From contig RBNI01001084.1 of assembly GCA_003990745.1 (NCBI GenBank), forward strand, positions 1-24,469: a DNA stretch of 24,469 nt, read 5' to 3'. The first letter of the stretch is position 1; every line of letters starts with the position of its first letter. The DNA comes from Jimgerdemannia flammicorona (Eukaryota > Mucoromycota > Endogonomycetes > Endogonales > Endogonaceae). The notes under the pieces were generated by a model. The model was not told the DNA's origin. It saw only the letters and a program-made list of their open reading frames with translations, and ran no database searches. Positions 18,991 through 24,469 of the stretch are shown piece after piece. The translations under genes were made by a program, and so were the position numbers.

Positions 18991-19040
18991 TGTATAAATA
19001 CCCCTCTTATTTCCTCTGAAATAAAGTCAGTTCTGGTTCA
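18991..19040 (+). promoter_or_regulatory. LTR promoter and poly(A) signals of gypsy 2
   Basis: tgtataaata (18991-19000), aataaag (19020-19026) and cagttctggttca correspond to the block at 14721-14764 in gypsy 1. Together they mark the U3/R junction region of the 5' LTR. Confidence 0.65.
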
Positions 19041-19227
19041 CTTATACACAATCTCTTATAAGCAATCTAAGAGATAACAAAATAGTTAAAGATAAGAAGT
19101 TTGAGGACTATAAGACCTTGGGAAGGCACTCTAATAAGAACTTGCTTATAACAAACTCAAGTTAGTCTAAGAGATATACCTTGAAGAGAATCTAGTATAT
19201 TTGAAGGACTCAGTGACCACTACATGA

Positions 19228-19250
19228 CAACTTGGTGCCCATTGGCTGGT
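19228..19250 (+). other. Putative primer-binding site and 5' LTR end
   Basis: An LTR-like end ..catgaca is followed within two bases by ttggtgcccattggctgg. TGG-initiated sequence right after a terminal CA is what a tRNA 3'-CCA primer-binding site looks like, and ttggtgcc is a common retroelement form. The tRNA identity was not determined. Confidence 0.5.
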
Positions 19251-19355
19251 GATTCAAGATGAATTCTTCACTTTTAAGCTGAAAAATGAACAACCACTAC
19301 AACAACTATCCTGACTACAACAGTCACCTCTGCAAGAATTCAAGATAAGATAGAA

Positions 19356-20840
19356 ATGCATCCCCCCATATTCTATGGATATACTACTGAAGAGTCAATC
19401 CTGACCTTCATTTAAGACTTTGAACAATTTGCCACCATACAAGTCCTTGGTATAGATGCACAATTGGCCCTTCTATCAGTCAGCCTCAGAGGACCCACCA
19501 GAGACAAGTTCAATACAGCCACTATTGCTGATAATGGTGCAGCCAAACTTGCCAACATGAAGGCCTTTCTCAGAATAACATACTATACTGAAAAGATCAA
19601 GCAAGCTCTCAAAGATCAACTCAATACTATCTGCCAGGGACTCAGTGAAGATCCCAACTTATTCTATACCTGAATCTGCCACCAGATTGTCTTGGCTAGC
19701 TATGATAATGCCCTCAAGGAACAAATAGTAGATTCAACCTTCCTCAAAGAAGTTCACTCTGAAATTGCCCTAGCAATCCAGTCTACCCCAGCTGTACTGA
19801 TACTTGATCAGAAAGTGGTCTTTGCACAAAGATATTGGACTGCCAGATACCCTGCCAAACACTCAATAGAGAAAATAACTAATATCAAAATGGAGCAATC
19901 AAAGCCAACTAGTATCATACCTGCTATAGTTGTAAACAGACAACCATTCCCACCTACCCTCAAGACAACCAAAGCTGACCCAGTGGAGGAACTTACCAAG
20001 CAGTTCACTGAGATGACTGTACACCTTAGTAATGTTATTAGAGAAGTCTGAAGTGCCAACAGAAGACCAGTGCAGAGATTTTCAGCTACTATAGAAGAAT
20101 GCAATATCATATGCTTCAGATGTGGAGAAGAAGGCCACTATGCAAAGAATTGCATAACCAAAACATAATGCAAAGCCCAACTAAGCAATGCTAGCAGAAC
20201 CAGAGAATAAATCAATACAGTAGTTATTGAGGAGATTGGTGATACTGATGATGAAGAATACTATGAGGAGCTTGAATTCTACTCTGCTACTGAAGATACC
20301 AGATCCCAGTCCAAGCCCTATGACAAGAAGAGCAACAGCAAGCCAGTTGGAAGACCAAAGAAGACCCCAGCTATCACCATTCAAAGTAAGACTCAACTCA
20401 AGGAGATTGATTAAGACATGGAGTTAGATGAAGCTGCCCACCAAATTATTGAAGGCACTACTCCAGTCTCAGGAGAAAGTGAAAGCAAGAAGGAACAGAA
20501 GCTGTATAAGACCAAGATCCACCAGTATGATATCTATAAGAATCTTAAGGAATAGAAGATTAATGCTTCTTTTGGACAGCTAGCTGAAGTCCCTGCCTTC
20601 AGACAGCAGTTGAGAGTAGGACTTGCAACTACTGCCAAGAATCAAGAGTACAAGATTATAAAAGCTCACAATGCACAGGAAGAATCAGAAGACTCAGGTG
20701 AAGAATCTGAAGACCAGTGCAAGATATCAGCCTATACCCCATATTAGATTGAAGATTGTATCTTTGATGCCATCATTAATACCAGTGCTGGAGAATACCT
20801 CATGAGTACGAAGACAATTAACTGCTAGGCTGGGACATTG
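19356..20840 (+). pseudogene. Gypsy 2 Gag and protease relic
   Basis: One frame from ATG 19356 stays readable to about 20830 with about eight stops (for example 19413, 19671, 20049). The Gag part (MHPPIFYGYTTEESILTF, VSLRGPTRDKF) is capsid-like; the zinc knuckle CFRCGEEGHYAKNC (20112-20153) is intact C-x2-C-x4-H-x4-C. Acidic and basic linkers follow. The protease begins near 20745, but its active site reads N-T-S-A (20778-20789) where D-T/S-G-A is expected, again G-to-A. After a frameshift near 20810 the protease goes on to about 21080 (ADGT, GGATIPVDVIITSTTNYDIL, GNQWLHKAKAIIDL). It gives structural proteins and the processing enzyme in an intact relative. Confidence 0.85.
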
Positions 20841-21439
20841 AAGAGTTCACCAAGATGATCTATATTATAGCAGATGGTACATGAGCTACCCCCCTTGGCA
20901 AAATCTGAGAAGTCCCCATCAAGATAGGAGGAGCTACTATTCCAGTAGATGTGATCATTACAAGCACCACCAACTATGATATCCTCATTGGCAACCAATG
21001 GCTTCATAAGGCCAAGGCCATCATTGACCTCAATACCCAGCAGATGCAGATCAACTATAGAGGAAAAAAGATATGAGTCTCTATCAATGTTCACAAAGGA
21101 GTCCTACCAGACATGGAGAAAGGAGATAAAGAGGACACAGAAGTCTTCGTGCACTCAGTAAATAAGAACAAGAATAAGAACAAGACACCCAAGCTCATAG
21201 ATGAGCAGTGGTACAACAAGATCATTGATGGCTATGCCCCTTAAGAAAGATACCCCCATGGTACTAGGATGTACTGCTCTGAATACCTGAATGACTACTG
21301 GTCCTATATCAGTGAAGTCAGGAAAATCTGCCAATAGAAATATAAGCAAGAAGCCACTGAAGCAAAAAGGAAAGCCAAAGAAGATGACCAGCCCCCTGAG
21401 CTTCAGGCTGACAGTGATGATGAGGAGGAACAAGAATCA

Positions 21440-21850
21440 GACATCACTCTCAAGGTTAAGAAGTTTCACCCCAAAGCCAAGATCTCAGAATATAAGACTG
21501 AGGAGTCATAGGAATGGACCTTGCCAGCATTCAAGATACTACCCTTGAACCACAGACCACCACCCTACTTGGCACTAGAATTGGAGTCAAACTGTCAGAG
21601 AACCATACCAGAATTATCAAGATCAGGAGCAGTCTGGCCAAAAGCGAAATCTCAGTTGAAGGAAGAGTAATTGACTCTGATTACACTAGCAAGATCTTCC
21701 TCATAGTCAGGAATCACAACCCCACCACCCCATTCAAAGTCAAGAAGCATGACAGGATTGACCAGATGCTGATCTACAAAATCAAGAAGCCCAAGAAAGG
21801 AGAGCAAGACTTTGGATCTACTGGAAGAGGAGCCTATGCCACTACTAAGA
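21440..21850 (+). pseudogene. dUTPase domain inside gypsy 2 pol
   Basis: Between protease and reverse transcriptase lie the five conserved motifs of trimeric dUTPases, in order. Motif I resembles AGYDL: GMDLAS near 21510, split from the preceding PKAKISEYKTEES by a one-base loss at about 21508. Motif II is RSSLA (about 21632). Motif III is GRVIDSDY (about 21664), keeping the catalytic Asp region. Motif IV is KHDRIDQMLI (about 21745). Motif V is FGSTGRG (21811-21831), the P-loop-like tail. The enzyme hydrolyses dUTP to dUMP and pyrophosphate and keeps uracil out of new DNA. In the element this could protect reverse-transcribed cDNA. The domain is in the same frame as the reverse transcriptase, with stops flanking, so it was part of the Pol polyprotein rather than a captured host gene nearby. 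Nearly intact except for the motif I frameshift. Confidence 0.82.
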
Positions 21851-21949
21851 TTACCAAACTTGAGTACAAGAAAGACAGAGATCAGAACAAGCACACATAT
21901 ATCATTGGAGAAAACTTTCCCCTGGAAGAACAACTTCTCAAGATCCTAC

Positions 21950-22860
21950 ATCAGAACAAAGGAGTACTTGCTACAGACTTCAGGGATATCCACAATCAAG
22001 AACCCAAGTACTACCATAAAGTTGATACTGGTGATACTAAGCCCATCTATCAGAAAGCCAGACCTATACCACCTGTCTACAGAGAATGGCTGTGAGCAGA
22101 ACTCAAGGAAATGGAAGAAGCCAGAATCATCAAGCAAGCTATCAGTCTCTGGGCTTCACCCATTGTCCTTACCCCAAAGAAAGGAAGCAAGCCTGGAGAG
22201 TTTGTACCAAGACTCTGCATTGACTACAGGAAGCTCAATACAATCACTAAGAAGGATAGACAGCTCTTGCCAAATATTCAAGAAATCCTTACCACCTTTA
22301 GAAGTGAAGCCAAATACTACACCACCTTGGATCTGTTCTCAGGCTTCCATCAGATTGGTCTCACTCAAGATGCCAGTGATAATTCAGCCTTCATCATACC
22401 TGATACCACCTATATCTATCTGCGAATGTTATTTGGAATGTGCAATGCCCCAGCAAGTTTTCAGCAAATGATGAACAGAGTCTTCAGTAATGAGATTGGA
22501 AAATGGCTCTTTATCTATGTTGATGGTGTGATCATCTTCAGCAATACTGTATGGAAATATATCAATCACATACAGCTAGCTCTCAAGAAGCTCAAGGAGT
22601 ATGGCCTCTACATCAAGCCTAAGAAATGCAAGTTTGCAGCTCAGGAAATCACCTACATTGGGACACCTCATCAACCAGACCAGAATCTACATAGACTCCA
22701 TGAAGATTGAGACTGTTGCAGCCTACCTGAGACCCAGAACAACTATAGAAGTCTATGCCTTCCTTGGACTGGCCAGCTACTACAGAAGATTTAACAAAGG
22801 ATACTCCAATATTGCAGTACCTATCTACAAGCTACTGAAGAAGGCAACCAAATTCAAATA
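21950..22860 (+). pseudogene. Gypsy 2 reverse transcriptase
   Basis: The frame runs on from the dUTPase: YYHKVDTGDTKPIYQKARPI, then a TGA at 22093-22095 (probably a former CGA), EEARIIKQAISLWASPIVL, LCIDYRKLN, TTLDLFSGFHQI, FGMCNAPASFQQ. The catalytic YxDD box reads Y-V-D-G (22516-22527): the second Asp is replaced by Gly, an A-to-G change unlike the other damage. A one-base shift near 22655-22665 changes frame, after which LRPRTTIEVYAFLGLASYYR and KLLKKATKF (to 22861) complete the connection domain. In an active relative it copies the element RNA into DNA in virus-like particles. Confidence 0.92.
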
Positions 22861-22861
22861 G

Positions 22862-23310
22862 ACCAAGAAGTGCCAAGAAACCTTCAATGAACTCAAGACC
22901 AGGTTGACCAAAGTATCTATCCTCAGAAGACCAGATTGGAACCTAGAATTCATCCTGCAGACAGATGTGAGTGCTATAGGACTTAGAGTAGTCCTAGCTC
23001 AGTAGAAAGATAGACATGAATATGTCATCTCCTATGCAAGAAGAGGTATCCACAGAGCAGAACAGAACTACAAGTCATGCAAGCTTAAATGCTTAGCAGT
23101 AGTTTAGGCAGTAGACAAGTTCCACTACTACCTAGCTGAGAAACACTTCACTGTTCAAACAGACCATTCTGCTCTTGCCTGACTATTTCACACTCTAAAC
23201 CCCAAAGGAATATATGCCAGATAGATCTACAGGCTGCAAGAGTATGACTGTACTGTCAAGCACCACTCAGGAAGAACCAATACCAATGCTGATATATTCT
23301 CAAGGATACT
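22862..23310 (+). pseudogene. Gypsy 2 RNase H
   Basis: In frame with the second half of reverse transcriptase: FNELKTRLTKVSILRRPDW, FILQTDVSAIGL (catalytic Asp 22964), then Q-stop, YVISYARRGIHRAEQNYK, CLAVV, TDHSAL (Asp), and LQEYDCTVKHHSGRTNTNAD. In the middle helix the expected E-L-E-C reads K-L-K-C, so the catalytic Glu is probably lost by G-to-A. Five stops. A frame change near 23300 precedes integrase. Confidence 0.88.
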
Positions 23311-24090
23311 CTGAAATACTCTCATCAAGACTATTCAATTTGAATAAGGAGTTATATTATGGATTAATCAGCTACCTTGGGCAGCAGAAGATGCCTAACC
23401 ATCTTGAACCCTGGACAATCACCATCATCAACCAGACTTGGAAACAGTTTGAACTAGACAACACTATACTTAGAAAAGGAGTAAAGCTAGTAATATCCAA
23501 ATACAAGAAGTATCAAGTAATGAAGGAAGTATATGAGCAAGGATATCTAGGAGGAACCAATACATACAACAAGGCAAGAAGAACCTTGTAGTGGTCCAAA
23601 ATAGAAGAAGACCTGCACCAATTCATCAAAGAGTGTGATAAGTGCCAAAAACAGAAATAAGATCAGTAAGACCAGACACCCAGATCATCAAGAATTGAGC
23701 CTATCTCCTTCCACCACATCACAATGGATATCATTGGGCCACTATCAGTAACACTATTAGGAAACTGCTATATTATAGTTATTGTAGACCTCTTTACCAA
23801 ATAGATAGAAGCAGGAGCATTACAAGAAGTCAATACCCTCTCTATAGCCGACTTCCTGCACCAAGAAATCATCTACTGCTACAAGATACCAAAGCAAATC
23901 ACAACAGACCATGGTACAGAATTTGTCAATTGATTCCACAAGATAATATATCAGAAATATAAGATTCAGCACATTAAGACTACCATGTACTACCTTCAAG
24001 AAAATGAGCAGATAGAGAGAACTAATAAGACCCTTAAGAACATCCTGGCAAAAATCTCAGAGATATACAAGAATTGGAATATGTAAGCAC
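23310..24090 (+). pseudogene. Gypsy 2 integrase (DD35E)
   Basis: The N-terminal zinc-binding part keeps the paired cysteines (ECDKCQ, near 23632), but a usual His reads Tyr in QGYLGG. The catalytic core follows in the same frame: ITMDIIGPL with Asp at 23727, ITTDHGTEFVN with Asp at 23907 (60 codons on), and ENEQIERTNKTLK with Glu at 24015, exactly 35 residues after the second Asp, the DD35E spacing. Several stops (including 23931 and 24084) kill the frame. The core ends near 24085 (KISEIYKNWNM); the C-terminal domain and 3' LTR are absent. It would insert element DNA into the host genome. Confidence 0.9.
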
Positions 24091-24262
24091 ACAACCTCCA
24101 AGCCATGGAAATCACATGTGATCTCCGAACAAATCTAGAAATCACCTGCAAGATCACGAAGCTGAGTCAAACAGAAGTCACAGTGCACAAAGCTGAGTCA
24201 ATACCAAGTCACAGAACACAAGATTCACTCAAATGGGATCTTACCAATCCAGAACAAATGCA

Positions 24263-24268
24263 TATATA
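24263..24268 (+). promoter_or_regulatory. TATA box of the right-hand gene
   Basis: tatata in gcatatatacccagcc, about 70 bases before ATG 24337; followed by an A/C-rich leader (caaaacaataacaaccacaac), the common fungal 5' UTR type. Confidence 0.5.
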
Positions 24269-24336
24269 CCCAGCCCCGAGATACGTCGAAACGAAGAACC
24301 AAAACAATAACAACCACAACTTCCAAATACACAAAC

Positions 24337-24469
24337 ATGACTACCGAGATCTACAACTGCATCCGTGCTGACATTTGGAACGCCATTGTCAACCGAGCCA
24401 CACCCCCTCTGCCCCTCATGAATATCTACAGCCAAGCACCTCTCTACTTCGTGGAAGCCCGATGGAATG
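24337..24469 (+). CDS. 5' end of an unrecognised host gene (runs off the window)
   Basis: ATG 24337 in the context acaaacATGac opens 44 codons with no stop to the window edge. The protein starts MTTEIYNCIRADIWNAIVNR and goes on through a Pro-rich TPPLPLMNIYSQAPLYF. Codons mostly end in C or G, unlike the neighbouring transposon, so this is a host gene. There is no signal peptide. The start fits a TATA box 70 bases upstream and an A/C-rich leader. Family unknown; too little is visible. The promoter lies within about 250 bases of the broken end of gypsy 2. Confidence 0.65.
   Translation, partial: MTTEIYNCIRADIWNAIVNRATPPLPLMNIYSQAPLYFVEARWN

Larger units (their letters stand above)
18800..24090 (+). 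mobile_element. Ty3/gypsy element 2 with dUTPase, 3' truncated
   Basis: A nearly full-length + strand Ty3/gypsy copy: LTR signals (18991-19040), primer-binding site (about 19230), Gag with intact CCHC, protease, dUTPase, reverse transcriptase, RNase H and integrase in the usual gypsy order. At least three frameshifts and more than a dozen stops make it dead. Unlike element 1 it keeps much CpA/TpG and lost mainly CpG. The integrase ends near 24085 and no copy of the LTR follows within the window; CpG-containing host DNA begins by about 24125. The left end is uncertain: about 18800-18820, or as far as 17749 if the LTR is long. Confidence 0.88.

Noticed and set aside
1..24469. CRISPR arrays, tRNA, rRNA, bacterial operons or Shine-Dalgarno sites
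   Set aside because: No regular spacer array, no cloverleaf or rRNA stretch noticed, and intron and retrotransposon content shows a eukaryote.

Overview
The window looks like nuclear DNA of a filamentous fungus, most likely an ascomycete. The evidence is short introns with GTATGT/GTAAGC donors, CA-rich leaders before ATG, and several classes of retrotransposon whose damage is almost entirely C-to-T / G-to-A. CpA-to-TpA changes in some copies resemble RIP. I cannot name the species.

Layout. 1-3480: very AT-rich, CpG-free mobile-element graveyard, with a decayed + strand reading frame ending in 15-bp coding repeats and the 3' half of a Ty1/copia pol on the - strand. 3481-4608: a protein-kinase-like gene (-) whose stop codon touches the copia remnant; it has HRN and DFR in place of HRD and DFG, so it is a predicted pseudokinase. 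4609-6374: an intergenic region split by a 5'-truncated LINE copy with a 26-A tail and a perfect 19-bp target-site duplication. 6375-9606: a poorly resolved host region with an unrecognised spliced + strand gene (7464-8530) and a decayed - strand frame (8712-9606). 9948-11113: a two-exon Ser/Thr kinase (-) that is paralogous to the pseudokinase and keeps all catalytic motifs. 11114-14399: mostly non-coding, with a 38-bp minisatellite and a Cys-rich broken frame.

14400-24090: a nest of Ty3/gypsy remnants with about seven CpG in 9.7 kb by eye. The first copy (14400-17748) is heavily decayed; its Gag zinc knuckle reads Y-Y-Y-Y instead of C-C-H-C and its protease reads NTN instead of DTG. It breaks off in reverse transcriptase. 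A promoter-like stretch and an unrecognised broken ORF (17985-18799) follow. A younger gypsy copy (about 18800-24090) then gives LTR signals, primer-binding site, Gag, protease, a dUTPase domain with all five family motifs, reverse transcriptase, RNase H and a DD35E integrase, all broken by stops and frameshifts. It ends without a visible 3' LTR. CpG returns and a host gene starts at 24337, running off the window.

The genes do not form a pathway. The coherent story is a kinase/pseudokinase pair embedded in a retrotransposon-rich, mutation-prone compartment, with transposon edges touching host genes. The most distinctive item is the pol-embedded dUTPase.
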